Assembly: GCA_958369225.1 (NCBI GenBank)
Contig: CATXID010000009.1
Span: forward strand, 1-64,000
Length of the DNA: 64,000 bases
Direction of reading: 5' to 3'
From: an uncultured Collinsella sp.
Lineage (GTDB): Bacteria > Actinomycetota > Coriobacteriia > Coriobacteriales > Coriobacteriaceae
The notes under the pieces: generated by a model
What the model saw: only the letters and a program-made list of their open reading frames with translations
Databases searched by the model: none
Told to the model about the DNA's origin: nothing
Shown: piece after piece, positions 25,714 through 34,263 of the stretch
Layout: the number at the start of each line of letters is the position of its first letter
How positions within the stretch are numbered: the stretch's first letter is position 1
Made by a program: the position numbers and the translations under genes

Positions 25714-26570
25714 AGGTCTTTCTGGTTCCCAATTACTACAAGCAAGAGGCGGTTGAGAGCGGCCTGATGCTCGAGCTTTGGCTTTCGCGCCAGGGTTACG
25801 AGGTCGCATGGGCTGCCGACCAGCGCTCCAAGATTCAGAGCACGCCCGATGTTGACGATGCCGATCTGGTCATTACGCTCGGCGGCGACGGCACGTTGCT
25901 GCGGGCCGCCCGTATCCTCAATTACCGCGAGATTCCCATTTTGGGGCTTTCCTATGGTCACCTGGGCTTTTTGACGGCGGCCAGTCCCGAGGAACGCGAT
26001 ATTTTGCAGGTTGTGAGCGATGCCCTGTCCGGTGAGCTCCACGTGAGCCGTCGCGCCACCATCGCTGCGGATATCGTCTCGGTGCGCGATGACGGCACGA
26101 AGGACGTCGTGCGCACGTTTGCTCTCAACGATATGGCGCTCACGCGCGGACCCCTGTCCGATATGGTCGAGTTCGACATCACCGTGTCCGGCCATCATAT
26201 CGATCGCTTGCGCGGCGATGGTGTGGTCGTGTCCACGGCGACCGGCTCTACGGGCTATGCACTTTCTGCCGGCGGTCCTATCGTGAGCCCCGATTACACG
26301 GGTATGGTTTGCGTGCCCATTGCGCCGCACACCATTCAGGCCCGTGCGTTCTTGACTTCGCCGAGCGATGTCGTCGAAATCTTTATGTCCGATGATCGCC
26401 CGAGCGTGCCGGCCATCGCCATCGACGGACAGTTTATTACCTGCGATGGCACGGTTGAGAGCGTGGCCGTGCGCCGCGGTCCCGGCGATGTGCTGCTGCT
26501 GGATTACGGTCCCGAGAGCTTCTATAACTCGGTGAGCCGCGTGTTCTATGGAGTGCGCCATGATCGATGA
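25710..26570 (+). CDS. nadK: NAD kinase
   Basis: Phosphorylates NAD to NADP. The 286-residue protein has the GGDGTLLRAAR motif, the conserved FALNDMALTRGPLSDM block (LNE-type segment), and the DGVVVSTATGSTGYALSAGGPIV segment in its second domain. ATG at 25710 overlaps the tlyA stop (ATGA), and the gene ends inside recN, so translation is coupled on both sides. The tlyA-nadK-recN order is common in Gram-positive bacteria. Confidence 0.95.
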   Translation: MKVFLVPNYYKQEAVESGLMLELWLSRQGYEVAWAADQRSKIQSTPDVDDADLVITLGGDGTLLRAARILNYREIPILGLSYGHLGFLTAASPEERDILQVVSDALSGELHVSRRATIAADIVSVRDDGTKDVVRTFALNDMALTRGPLSDMVEFDITVSGHHIDRLRGDGVVVSTATGSTGYALSAGGPIVSPDYTGMVCVPIAPHTIQARAFLTSPSDVVEIFMSDDRPSVPAIAIDGQFITCDGTVESVAVRRGPGDVLLLDYGPESFYNSVSRVFYGVRHDR

Positions 26571-28188
26571 GCTGCAGGTTTCCAACATTGCACTCATTCG
26601 CGAGGCGACGTTGGTTCCGAGCGCGGGTCTAACGGTTCTGACCGGAGAAACCGGTGCCGGTAAGACCGCGCTGCTCTCGGCGCTCAAGCTCATTTTGGGC
26701 GAACGCGCAGATTCGTCGACCGTGCGCGAGGGCGAGGCGCTTGCCAGCGTCGAGGCGCGCCTGTTCGATGGTCCGCACGACGCGGAGGGTTTCACCGTGC
26801 AGCGCAGCCTTTCTGCCGAGGGCCGCAGCCGCGTAAAAATTGACGGCCGCATCGCTAGCGTGCGCGAGCTTTCCGAGCGCGTCGGCGTGATGATGGATCT
26901 GTGCGGCCAGCACGAGCATCAGCGTCTGCTCGATCCGGCGCATCATGTTGCCATGGTTGATGCCTGGGCTGGGCGCGCGGCGCTTGAGGTGCTCGAGAAG
27001 TATCGTGCCTGTTTTAAGGCATCGCGTGCCGCCGCCAAGGAGCTTCGCCGTGTGGAGGAAACCTCACGCGCGCAGGGGAGTCGCGTCGAGGAAGCGCGTT
27101 TTGCCCTCGAGCGTATCGCCGAGGTCGACCCCAAGCCAGGCGAGTACGAGGAACTCGAGGAGCTGCTGCCGCGCTCGGAGCACGCCGAGGTCTTGGTGGC
27201 GACGGCCAACGAGGCCCATGCATCGCTTGCAGCCGAAGGGGGAGCGCTCGATGCCGTGAATGGCGCCGTGGCCGAGCTTTCACGCATGGCGACCGTTGAC
27301 CGCAAGCTAGGTGACATCGCCGACGCACTGTCGGACGCCTGCATCTCACTCGAGGATTGTGCCAACGAGCTTCGTGCCTATCGCGATGGCGTTGCGTTTG
27401 ACCCTCGCGAGCTCGCTCGCATGCGCGAGCGGTATTCCGACCTCAAGGGCCTGCTGCGTCAGTGGGGTCCCACCATGGACGACGTGTTTGCCATGCGAGA
27501 TCGCTCGCAGGAGCTGTTGTCGCTGGTAGACGATGGCGATGAACAGATCAAGAAGGCGCGCGAAGCACTTGGCGCGGCGGAGCGCGAACTGTTCGCCGCC
27601 GCCAAGGCGCTTAAGCGCGCACGCAATATGGCAGCCCCGCGTTTTTGTCACGAGGTGGGTCGTCAGATGGCACGCCTGGAGATGGGCGGCGCTGAGCTGG
27701 TCTGGGAGTCGCGCGATCTTCCGCGTGCTGAGTGGACACTCGCGGGTCCTTCGAGTTATGAGCTGCTATATCGCAGCGGCGCCGGCTTGACACCTCGTCC
27801 CTTGCGCCGCATTGCCTCGGGCGGCGAGCTGAGCCGCGTGATGCTGGCGAGCAAGGTTGTCCTCGGTAATGCGGACGGCGTCGACACGCTGGTGTTCGAC
27901 GAGGTCGATGCCGGTGTCGGCGGCTCTACTGCACGTGCGCTGGCCGGTGTATTGGCCGATCTCGCCGCCACGCATCAGGTCATCGTCGTAACTCACCTGG
28001 CGCAGGTCGCCGTCGTGGCCGACAAGCATTACGTGGTCAGCAAAGAGCCCGGCGACGTTCCCCAAACGCATCTGGACGAGGTGACTGGGGACGCCCGTAC
28101 CGCAGAGATCGCCCGTATGCTGAGCGGCGATCAATCCGAGGCAAGCTTGGCCCACGCAAAGCAGATGCTGGAAGAAGCGCGTGCTTAG
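26560..28188 (+). CDS. recN: DNA repair protein RecN
   Basis: An SMC-like ATPase recruited early to double-strand breaks. The 542-residue protein has Walker A LTGETGAGKTALLSALKL near residue 30, the long central coiled coil, the ABC signature ASGGELSRVMLASKVV, and Walker B LVFDEVDAGVGG followed by VTHLAQVAV. All ATPase motifs are intact. ATG at 26560 lies inside the end of nadK (11-base overlap). It ends the long co-directional run and faces the RpiR gene across a palindromic repeat containing a terminator. Confidence 0.95.
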   Translation: MIDELQVSNIALIREATLVPSAGLTVLTGETGAGKTALLSALKLILGERADSSTVREGEALASVEARLFDGPHDAEGFTVQRSLSAEGRSRVKIDGRIASVRELSERVGVMMDLCGQHEHQRLLDPAHHVAMVDAWAGRAALEVLEKYRACFKASRAAAKELRRVEETSRAQGSRVEEARFALERIAEVDPKPGEYEELEELLPRSEHAEVLVATANEAHASLAAEGGALDAVNGAVAELSRMATVDRKLGDIADALSDACISLEDCANELRAYRDGVAFDPRELARMRERYSDLKGLLRQWGPTMDDVFAMRDRSQELLSLVDDGDEQIKKAREALGAAERELFAAAKALKRARNMAAPRFCHEVGRQMARLEMGGAELVWESRDLPRAEWTLAGPSSYELLYRSGAGLTPRPLRRIASGGELSRVMLASKVVLGNADGVDTLVFDEVDAGVGGSTARALAGVLADLAATHQVIVVTHLAQVAVVADKHYVVSKEPGDVPQTHLDEVTGDARTAEIARMLSGDQSEASLAHAKQMLEEARA

Positions 28189-28220
28189 GCCGAGCCGCCA
28201 CATGCATGTCCGACCCTGCC

Positions 28221-28380
28221 GCCACGAAAACGGCCCATCTACTACGTTTGATAGGCTATCGGCAAGCACGCCAAGAATTGCAAAAGGAAAACCGCAGGTA
28301 GAAAGCCTGCGGTTTTCTCTATTTTCGGTATGTGGTTGGGCCATGCTGATAAAACGTAGTAGATGGGCCGGTTTCGTGCC
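28221..28380. repeat. Palindromic element with GGCCCATCTACTACGTTT arms
   Basis: Arms of 29 bases (28222-28250 and 28352-28380, three mismatches) flank about 100 bases. The arms match those of a second element at 56595-56754, and both interiors contain AAAACCGCAGGTAGA. In both places the element fills the gap between convergent genes. Confidence 0.85.
28287..28317. terminator. Bidirectional terminator-like hairpin inside the palindromic element
   Basis: GAAAACCGCAGG (28287-28298) and CCTGCGGTTTTC (28306-28317) are perfectly paired around a 7-base loop, with A-rich left and T-rich right flanks. It can end both recN (plus) and the RpiR gene (minus). Confidence 0.7.
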
Positions 28381-28409
28381 GAGCGGCGTTTGTTGGCTCC
28401 CCAAAATGT

Positions 28410-29267
28410 CTACTCCACGACCTTATCCGGCTGGATGAGCTCCTCGTAGTAGCTGATGTGCTCTCGGGCGTCCTCGATTTCGGGCAGCAGGAAGTTGTAG
28501 ATAACCTCTATGATCATCGTGGCACTCATTTTGGAGAACGCAAAGTCGCCCGTGGTGAGCAGCGCCTCGTGGTTCACGGTATTAAAGGTGTAGTCGGCCA
28601 GGCGAGCAAGTGGAGACTTGCTGTCGCTGCTGATGACGACCACGGTGGCACCGCAGTCGCGAGCTGCTTTTGCCATGCGATTCAGACGGCGAGACTTGCC
28701 GGAGTTCGAGATCAGCACGATAACGTCGCCGGGGCGCAGCGTGAGCGCAAAGCCGATTGATGTCTCGCTGATGCTGCTCGCCATGCAGCGCAGGCCCAGC
28801 TGTGAAAACTTAAATGTCGCATCGAGCGCGACCGCGTTCGTATTGCCCACGGCGGCGAACTCAATAACGCCGGCATTCTTAAGCGCGTGCACAACAGCGG
28901 CCAACGTGTCGTGATCAATGCCGTCGATGGTCGCATTAAGCTCACTCACCTTGGCGGCGAGGATATTTTTAAGGCTCTGCTCCATGTTGTCGAGCGAGAC
29001 CTCGTCGGTCAGGCCCTCGTTGCGCTGACTCTCCAAGTCGCGCGCCAACGAAAACTGAAAGCTGCGGAAGCTGCCAAAGCCCAGCTTGCGGCAAAAGCGC
29101 GAAACCGTCGCCTCGGACGTGGCAGCGGCTCGTGAGAGCTGGGCGGCCGTCAGGCGCGGCGCCTCGGACTGGTGCTCCAATATATAGTCGACAATGCGCT
29201 GCTCGGAATCGCTGTACCCTTTGTGCGTGCTAATAAGGGAGAGCGCGCTCTTGCTGCTATCGGTCAT
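28410..29267 (-). CDS. RpiR-family transcriptional regulator of the PTS cassette
   Basis: A 285-residue regulator with an N-terminal helix-turn-helix (LTAAQLSRAAATSEATVSRF, then CRKLGFGSFRSFQ) and a C-terminal SIS sugar-phosphate-binding domain (GVIEFAAVGNTNAVALDA, and DVIVLISNSGKSRRLNRMAK). It diverges from the EIIBCA gene, so a sugar phosphate from that pathway is the likely effector and the shared spacer the likely target (inference). ATG at 29267 has AGGAG upstream; a longer frame from 29333 lacks a ribosome site. Confidence 0.92.
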   Translation of the reverse strand: MTDSSKSALSLISTHKGYSDSEQRIVDYILEHQSEAPRLTAAQLSRAAATSEATVSRFCRKLGFGSFRSFQFSLARDLESQRNEGLTDEVSLDNMEQSLKNILAAKVSELNATIDGIDHDTLAAVVHALKNAGVIEFAAVGNTNAVALDATFKFSQLGLRCMASSISETSIGFALTLRPGDVIVLISNSGKSRRLNRMAKAARDCGATVVVISSDSKSPLARLADYTFNTVNHEALLTTGDFAFSKMSATMIIEVIYNFLLPEIEDAREHISYYEELIQPDKVVE

Positions 29268-29396
29268 GGATGGCTCCTGGTTGGCATGAAAATCGGTCTC
29301 GTTTTTAATGCCATAGTATACGGGCAGTTTCAATTACAAGATACACCTTGCCGTTTCAAGTGTTGATGGTAAACTTTCACTTACCGTTTACGGTTA

Positions 29397-29411
29397 TGAA
29401 AGAACCTTTCA
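29397..29411. promoter_or_regulatory. Candidate RpiR operator upstream of fruA
   Basis: TGAAAGAACCTTTCA is a perfect palindrome with TGAAA and TTTCA separated by five bases, a spacing used by some RpiR-type regulators. The same spacer carries TTTCAAGTGT twice (from about 29355 and 29461) and GGTAAACTTTCACTTACC. Assignment is inference from position and symmetry. Confidence 0.45.
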
Positions 29412-29538
29412 CCGGAGAATTGCGCCTTGTCTCTTCTCACGCGGACGGTAGGTTGGTATCTTTCAAGTGTGGAAAAACGCGCATTGAAGCGCGTATAGGG
29501 GAGCGCCCGCGGGCGCTGTACTCAAGAAGGAGGGACAC

Positions 29539-31542
29539 ATGGCTAAGTTTGACATCATCGCCGCGACCGGTTGCCCGACCGGCATTGCGCACACCTTCAT
29601 GGCGAAGGAGGCGCTGGAGAAGGCAGCTGCCGAGCGAGGTCTGACCATTAAGGTCGAGACCCATGGCCAGGTCGGTGTCGAGAACGAGCTCACGAAGGGT
29701 GAGATCGCCGGTGCCAAGGCCGTCGTCGTCGCAGCCGATAAGGATGTCCAGGCTGAGCGTTTCGCCGGTAAGCCCATGGTTTCCGTTGGCGTTTCCAAGG
29801 CCCTGTCCGTCGAGGCCGCCGGAAAGCTGATTGACCGCGCGCTCGCCGCCAAGGGCGACGACACGGTTGCCGCTTCCGCCGATGTCGAGGACGAGGTCGA
29901 GGAGAAGGAGTCCATCGGCCACGTCATCTACAAGCACCTCATGAATGGCGTCAGCCACATGCTGGTCTTCGTCGTCGCCGGTGGTGTTCTGACCGCCGTC
30001 TCGTTCCTGTGGGGCATCACGTCCTTCGATTCGACGGCTGCCGACTACAACACCTTTGCCGCGATGCTCAAGATTATCGGCGGCATCGCCATGAACCTCA
30101 TGGTTCCGGTGCTTTCCGCTTACATCGCCGAGTCCATCGGCAAGCGCCCGGCACTCGTCCCCGGTTTTGTTGCCGGCATGATCGCCATCCAGGGCCTGCC
30201 CGTTAACGCCGATACCGGCATGATTGACGCCGGTGGCGCCGGCGTGGGCTTCGGCTTCCTGGGCGGCATCGTCGGCGGCTTCCTTGCTGGCTATGTCATC
30301 CTGCTGCTCGAGAAGGTCTTTGCCGGTCTGCCCAAGAACCTGGACGGCCTCAAGGCTATCTTCCTGTACCCGCTGTTCTCGACCGCTATTGTCGGTCTGG
30401 TCATGCTCGGCATCTCCGGCCCCATGGCTGCCATCAACACCGCCATGATGGACTTCCTCAAGGGCCTGTCCGCCTCTGGCGCCGTTGTCCTGGGTCTTGC
30501 CATCGGCTGCATGTGCGCCTTTGACATGGGTGGCCCGGTCAACAAGGCTGCTTACGTCACCGGTACCGCTATGCTCACCGAGGCCCTGGCCGCCGGTGTC
30601 GGCACCGACACCTACAACTTCGGCACCAACTTCATGGCTGCCGTCTCCGCCGCCTGCATCGTTCCGCCGCTGATCACCACTTTCGCCGTCGTTGTCGGCA
30701 AGAAGTACTTCAGCCAGGAGGACCACGACGCCGGTGTCGTCAACCTCATCCTTGGTTGCACCCACATCACCGAGGGCGCCATTCCGTTCATGACCAAGAA
30801 CATCTGGCCCGTCATGCCCATCATGATGCTCGGTTCCTCCATCGCTTCGATCCTGACCATCATGTTCAACGTTCACGATCCGGCGCCCCACGGTGGCTTC
30901 CTGGTCCTGCCCGTTGTCGAGAACGGTCCGCTGTGGGTCCTCGCTATCCTCATCGGCGCTGTGGTCGGTGGTATCTTGTTCGTGGCCTTCAAGAAGTATG
31001 ACTTCGAGAAGAACCAGAAGGCCGCTCCTGCAGCCAAGCCGGTTGAGGCCCCCAAGGCCGCTGCCGTCGAGGCCCCCAAGGCCGAGGCTTCCGACTTCGT
31101 GAAGGTCGAGAACGTCTTTGTCGCCGAGGACTTCGCTTCTCGTGACGAGGCTCTGAGCTTTGTCTCCAACCAGGCCGTCAAGGCCGGTATCGCCGGCGAC
31201 GCCGACGCCGTGATGAACGCCTTCCTGGCCCGCGAGGCAGAGGGCACCACGGGCATGATGGAGGGCTTCGCCATCCCGCATGCCAAGTCCGACGCCATTA
31301 CCGAGGCTGCCGTCATCGTCGTCAAGGACGAGTCCGGCGTGACCGGTTGGGATACCATGGACGGCGCCCCCGTCAACGTGGCCATCGCCCTGCTCATCCC
31401 GGGCGCTCAGGCTGGCACCACGCACCTCAAGATCCTGTCCAAGGTCGCTGAGGCGCTCATGGACGAGGACTTCCGTGCCACCGTCAAGGGTTCCACCGAC
31501 GCCGCCGAGATCGCCAAGACGATCAACGCCCGCCTGGTCTAA
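29539..31542 (+). CDS. fruA: PTS fructose-type transporter EIIBCA
   Basis: Takes up and phosphorylates a sugar, probably fructose to fructose 1-phosphate. In 667 residues the order is EIIB (Cys12 in AATGCPTGIAHTF), an acidic linker, EIIC from about residue 130 (YKHLMNGVSHMLVFVVAGGV, and GAIPFMTKNIWPVMPIMMLG), an Ala/Pro/Lys-rich linker, and EIIA (phosphoryl-accepting His581 in GFAIPHAKSD). EIIB and EIIC types point to the fructose family. AAGGAGG precedes ATG at 29539. Its own terminator follows; HPr and EI genes lie directly downstream. Confidence 0.95.
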   Translation: MAKFDIIAATGCPTGIAHTFMAKEALEKAAAERGLTIKVETHGQVGVENELTKGEIAGAKAVVVAADKDVQAERFAGKPMVSVGVSKALSVEAAGKLIDRALAAKGDDTVAASADVEDEVEEKESIGHVIYKHLMNGVSHMLVFVVAGGVLTAVSFLWGITSFDSTAADYNTFAAMLKIIGGIAMNLMVPVLSAYIAESIGKRPALVPGFVAGMIAIQGLPVNADTGMIDAGGAGVGFGFLGGIVGGFLAGYVILLLEKVFAGLPKNLDGLKAIFLYPLFSTAIVGLVMLGISGPMAAINTAMMDFLKGLSASGAVVLGLAIGCMCAFDMGGPVNKAAYVTGTAMLTEALAAGVGTDTYNFGTNFMAAVSAACIVPPLITTFAVVVGKKYFSQEDHDAGVVNLILGCTHITEGAIPFMTKNIWPVMPIMMLGSSIASILTIMFNVHDPAPHGGFLVLPVVENGPLWVLAILIGAVVGGILFVAFKKYDFEKNQKAAPAAKPVEAPKAAAVEAPKAEASDFVKVENVFVAEDFASRDEALSFVSNQAVKAGIAGDADAVMNAFLAREAEGTTGMMEGFAIPHAKSDAITEAAVIVVKDESGVTGWDTMDGAPVNVAIALLIPGAQAGTTHLKILSKVAEALMDEDFRATVKGSTDAAEIAKTINARLV

Positions 31543-31578
31543 TTCCACGGTACGCGAATAACATCGCCCCTTGTAACA

Positions 31579-31613
31579 AAGGCGGAGACCCTCTCCAGGG
31601 CCTCCGCCTTTTT
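31579..31613 (+). terminator. Intrinsic terminator of fruA
   Basis: AAGGCGGAG-CCCT and AGGG-CTCCGCCTT form a long stem with a four-base loop, followed by TTT on the plus strand, 37 bases after the fruA stop. Confidence 0.88.
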
Positions 31614-31624
31614 CATCCCCAAAT

Positions 31625-31693
31625 AAGTTGCGGTGAAATAGGGACTGTTTAAACGATTCAACCCCAAATTCAGTCCCTATTTCACCGCAACTT
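31625..31693. repeat. Palindrome with 23-base arms and a 23-base loop, copy 1
   Basis: Arms 31625-31647 and 31671-31693 (inner part GGTGAAATAGGGACTG) are perfectly complementary; the loop is exactly 23 bases. The arms recur at 40409-40476 with an unrelated 23-base loop. It lies after the fruA terminator. Confidence 0.9.
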
Positions 31694-31762
31694 ACAGAGG
31701 GGCATAGATAGACCCCATCAACTAGACCAACCAGGCGAACAAAAAATCAGCCAGAATTCCGT

Positions 31763-31987
31763 TCGCACGATATTGTTCTGGACCGACTGAGTTTCCCCAG
31801 CTTGCTCGCCCACAGGGGGCCGGGCGCGGCCAGTGAGATTTATCGCGAGTTCCGCACGAGCCGAAGAGCACTTAATGTGCTCTTCGTGCGAGCAGGACTG
31901 TAGAGCAGGAAATCTCACAGGCAGCGCCCGGCCCCCTGTGGGCGAGCAAGCGGACGACAAACACATCTGTCCAACAATTCGTGCGAA
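31763..31987. repeat. Long palindrome with conserved 68-base core, copy 1
   Basis: Arms 31801-31841 and 31910-31950 are complementary over 41 bases with two mismatches; a weaker symmetry continues outward to about 31763 and 31987 (TTCGCACGA on both sides). The core 31842-31909 starts ATCGCGAG, ends GAGCAGG, and contains the hairpin GAAGAGCAC-TTAAT-GTGCTCTTC. The same core, but entirely different arms, is found at 47513-47633. Confidence 0.9.
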
Positions 31988-31993
31988 ACATAA

Positions 31994-32008
31994 TGAAAAA
32001 CCGTTTGA
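31994..32008. promoter_or_regulatory. Operator-like site upstream of ptsH
   Basis: TGAAA-AACCG-TTTGA has the same half-sites and five-base spacing as the candidate operator upstream of fruA, with one mismatch. The AT-rich TTAATATAAAC just downstream may be the ptsH -10 region. Confidence 0.35.
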
Positions 32009-32089
32009 TGTGAGTTAATATAAACAACGTCGTGAATCTGACTCCTGCCGCATGCATGACAGGGGTTAAACACAAAAAAGGAGTCAATT

Positions 32090-32353
32090 ATGGTTTCTGA
32101 GAAGGCTACCCTCGTCAATCCGCAGGGTCTTCACATGCGTCCGGCCGGCCTCTTCGCCTCCACCATGGGCAAGTACGCCTGCGACGTGACTGTCGTCACC
32201 CCCGAGAAGGAGGTCAACGGCAAGTCCCCGATGGCCCTCATGGCTGCTGGTATCCCCTGTGGTACCGAGGTCGAGGTCAAGTGCGATGGCGCTGACGAGG
32301 CCGAGGCTCTGGCTGCTGCCATCGAGCTCATCAAGAGCGGTCTTGGCGAGTAG
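32090..32353 (+). CDS. ptsH: PTS phosphocarrier protein HPr
   Basis: Carries the phosphoryl group from Enzyme I to EIIA domains. The 87-residue protein has the active His15 in PQGLHMRPAG and Ser46 in VNGKSPMALMAAG, the position phosphorylated by HPr kinase in Firmicutes. The hprK gene is not in the window, so regulatory use of Ser46 is open. AAAAGGAG precedes the ATG. It has a long upstream spacer holding two palindromes, and Enzyme I follows 132 bases later. Confidence 0.96.
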   Translation: MVSEKATLVNPQGLHMRPAGLFASTMGKYACDVTVVTPEKEVNGKSPMALMAAGIPCGTEVEVKCDGADEAEALAAAIELIKSGLGE

Positions 32354-32373
32354 AACTCAAACGGGTCGCATGT

Positions 32374-32389
32374 TGAACAATTAAGTTCA
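32374..32389. promoter_or_regulatory. Perfect palindrome between ptsH and ptsI
   Basis: TGAACAATTAAGTTCA is a perfect 16-base palindrome 112 bases before ptsI. It resembles a dimeric regulator site; the half-site TGAAC differs from the TGAAA of the other sites in this cassette. Confidence 0.35.
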
Positions 32390-32485
32390 TACTTGGGGGC
32401 GCAGTGACCTGTTCAAGGTAGCTGCGCTCTTTTGTCATGGATATGGCAAAACGCTTTATCACATGACACGGAGAGAGGAATGGGA

Positions 32486-34189
32486 ATGTATCAGGGAGTC
32501 AACGCATCCGAGGGCATCGGTATCGGCACCGTCATGGTCGCCGTCGATCCCGACTTGACGTTTGAACCGCACGCGGTCGCTGATTCGGCCGCAGAGAAGG
32601 AGCGTTATCAGACTGCTCTTTCGGTCTTCTGCGAGAAGACCCAGGCTCAGGCCGACCACATGAAGGAGACGGTGGGCGAGGCCGAGGCCGAGATCATGAG
32701 CGGACACATCGTCCTGGCTCAGGACCCGGGCATGACTGACGCCATCAACGCCGCCATTGACGGCGGTACTTGCGCCGAGCAGGCGCTCATGGACACCTCG
32801 ACCATGTTTGAGAACATGTTCCTGTCCATGGACGACGAGATGTTCCGTCTGCGCGCGGCCGACATCGCCGACATCCGCACCGGTATTCTGGCCGAGCTGC
32901 TGGGCAAGGAGGTCGTCGACCTCTCTGTCCTGCCCGAGAACACCGTCGTTGTCGTGCACGACCTTACGCCGTCCATGACCGCCACGATCGATAAGGCCCA
33001 CGTTGCCGGTATCGTCACCGAGACCGGTGGCCGCACGTCGCACTCCGCGATCATCGCGCGCGCCCTCGAGATCCCGGCCGTCCTTTCGGTCTCTAACAGC
33101 TGCACCGCGCTTCGCAACGGCATGACCGTCGTCGTCGACGGTGGCAAGGGTGTTGTCGAGGCCGATCCCGACGAGGAGACGCTCGCTGCCTACACCGCCA
33201 AGGCCGAGGCCTTCGCTGCCGAGAAGGCAGCCCTCGAGGCCTTCCGCGGCAAGCCGTCCGTGACTGCCGATGGCATCAAGAAGATCATCGCCTGCAACAT
33301 CGGTAACCCCGATGACGTGCCCAACGCGCTCGATCACGATGCCGAGGCTATTGGTCTGTTCCGCTCCGAGTTCCTGTTCATGGACTCTGCTGAGCTTCCT
33401 TCCGAGGAGGAGCAGTTCAACGCCTACCGCAAGGTCGCTAGCGCGCTCAAGGGCGCTCCGGTCATCATCCGTACGCTCGATGTGGGTGGCGACAAGGAGA
33501 TCCCGTACCTGCACATGGTCAAGGAAGACAACCCCTTCATGGGCTTCCGCGCCGTGCGTTACTGCCTCGCCAACCCCGACCAGTACAAGGTCCAGCTCCG
33601 CGCCCTGCTGCGCGCCAGCGCCTTTGGTGACGTCAAGATCATGATCCCGCTCGTCACTTGCGTCGAGGAGGTCGTGGCCGTCAAGGAGCTCGTCGAGCAG
33701 TGCAAGGCCGAGCTGACCGAAGAGGGCCGCAAGTTCAACGAGAACATCGAGGTCGGCATCATGGTCGAGACGCCCGCCGCTTCGCTGCTCGCTGACCGCC
33801 TGGCCGAGGTCGCCGACTTCTTCTCCATCGGCACCAACGACCTGATCGGCTACACCATGTGCGCCGACCGTGGCAACGACACCATCTCCAACCTGTACCA
33901 GGTGTACTATCCCGCCGTGCTCCGCTCGCTCAAGAACATCATCGAGAGCGGCGTGAAGGCCGGCATCATGGTCGGTATGTGCGGCGAGGCCGCTGCCGAT
34001 CCGCTGCTTGAGCCGCTGCTGATCAGCTGGGGCCTGGAGGAGTTCTCGATGAGCGCTCCGTCCATCCTGCGCGCCCGCAAGACCATCAGCCAGTGGACCA
34101 AGGCCGAGTGCGACGAGCTCGCCGAGAAGGCACTCGCCTGCAACACTGCCGCCGAGGTCAAGGCGCTGCTCGAGTCCGCAGCTCGCTAA
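32486..34189 (+). CDS. ptsI: PTS Enzyme I (PEP-protein phosphotransferase)
   Basis: Transfers phosphate from PEP to HPr. The 567-residue protein begins YQGVNASEGIGIG and has the phosphohistidine His186 in GGRTSHSAIIAR, the PEP-binding domain with RTLDVGGDKEIPYL, EVGIMVETPAA, the IGTNDLIGYTM block and the catalytic Cys in MVGMCGEAAAD. ATG at 32486 is preferred because the family starts M-Y-x-G; ATG at 32480 would add Met-Gly and also has a ribosome site. Expression probably follows sugar supply along with ptsH. Confidence 0.96.
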   Translation: MYQGVNASEGIGIGTVMVAVDPDLTFEPHAVADSAAEKERYQTALSVFCEKTQAQADHMKETVGEAEAEIMSGHIVLAQDPGMTDAINAAIDGGTCAEQALMDTSTMFENMFLSMDDEMFRLRAADIADIRTGILAELLGKEVVDLSVLPENTVVVVHDLTPSMTATIDKAHVAGIVTETGGRTSHSAIIARALEIPAVLSVSNSCTALRNGMTVVVDGGKGVVEADPDEETLAAYTAKAEAFAAEKAALEAFRGKPSVTADGIKKIIACNIGNPDDVPNALDHDAEAIGLFRSEFLFMDSAELPSEEEQFNAYRKVASALKGAPVIIRTLDVGGDKEIPYLHMVKEDNPFMGFRAVRYCLANPDQYKVQLRALLRASAFGDVKIMIPLVTCVEEVVAVKELVEQCKAELTEEGRKFNENIEVGIMVETPAASLLADRLAEVADFFSIGTNDLIGYTMCADRGNDTISNLYQVYYPAVLRSLKNIIESGVKAGIMVGMCGEAAADPLLEPLLISWGLEEFSMSAPSILRARKTISQWTKAECDELAEKALACNTAAEVKALLESAAR

Positions 34190-34206
34190 TTTGGTATCAG
34201 AGGTAA

Positions 34207-34236
34207 CCGCGTGGTTGGAATGGGCCAATCACGCGG
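34207..34236 (+). other. Intercistronic hairpin between ptsI and the first PfkB kinase gene
   Basis: CCGCGTG and CACGCGG, extended inward by TTGG/CCAA, form a stable stem with no T-run after it. It is 27 bases before the next start codon and may set the relative amounts of the two products. It is not a typical terminator. Confidence 0.5.
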
Positions 34237-34263
34237 CCCTCACATATACAGGGGGTACTGTAA

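Noticed and set aside
31801..31950. Intrinsic terminator or simple IS end at the 31.8 kb palindrome
   Set aside because: No T-run, no transposase, and fruA already has a good terminator at 31579-31613; the shared core with 47.5 kb is better explained as a distinct element.
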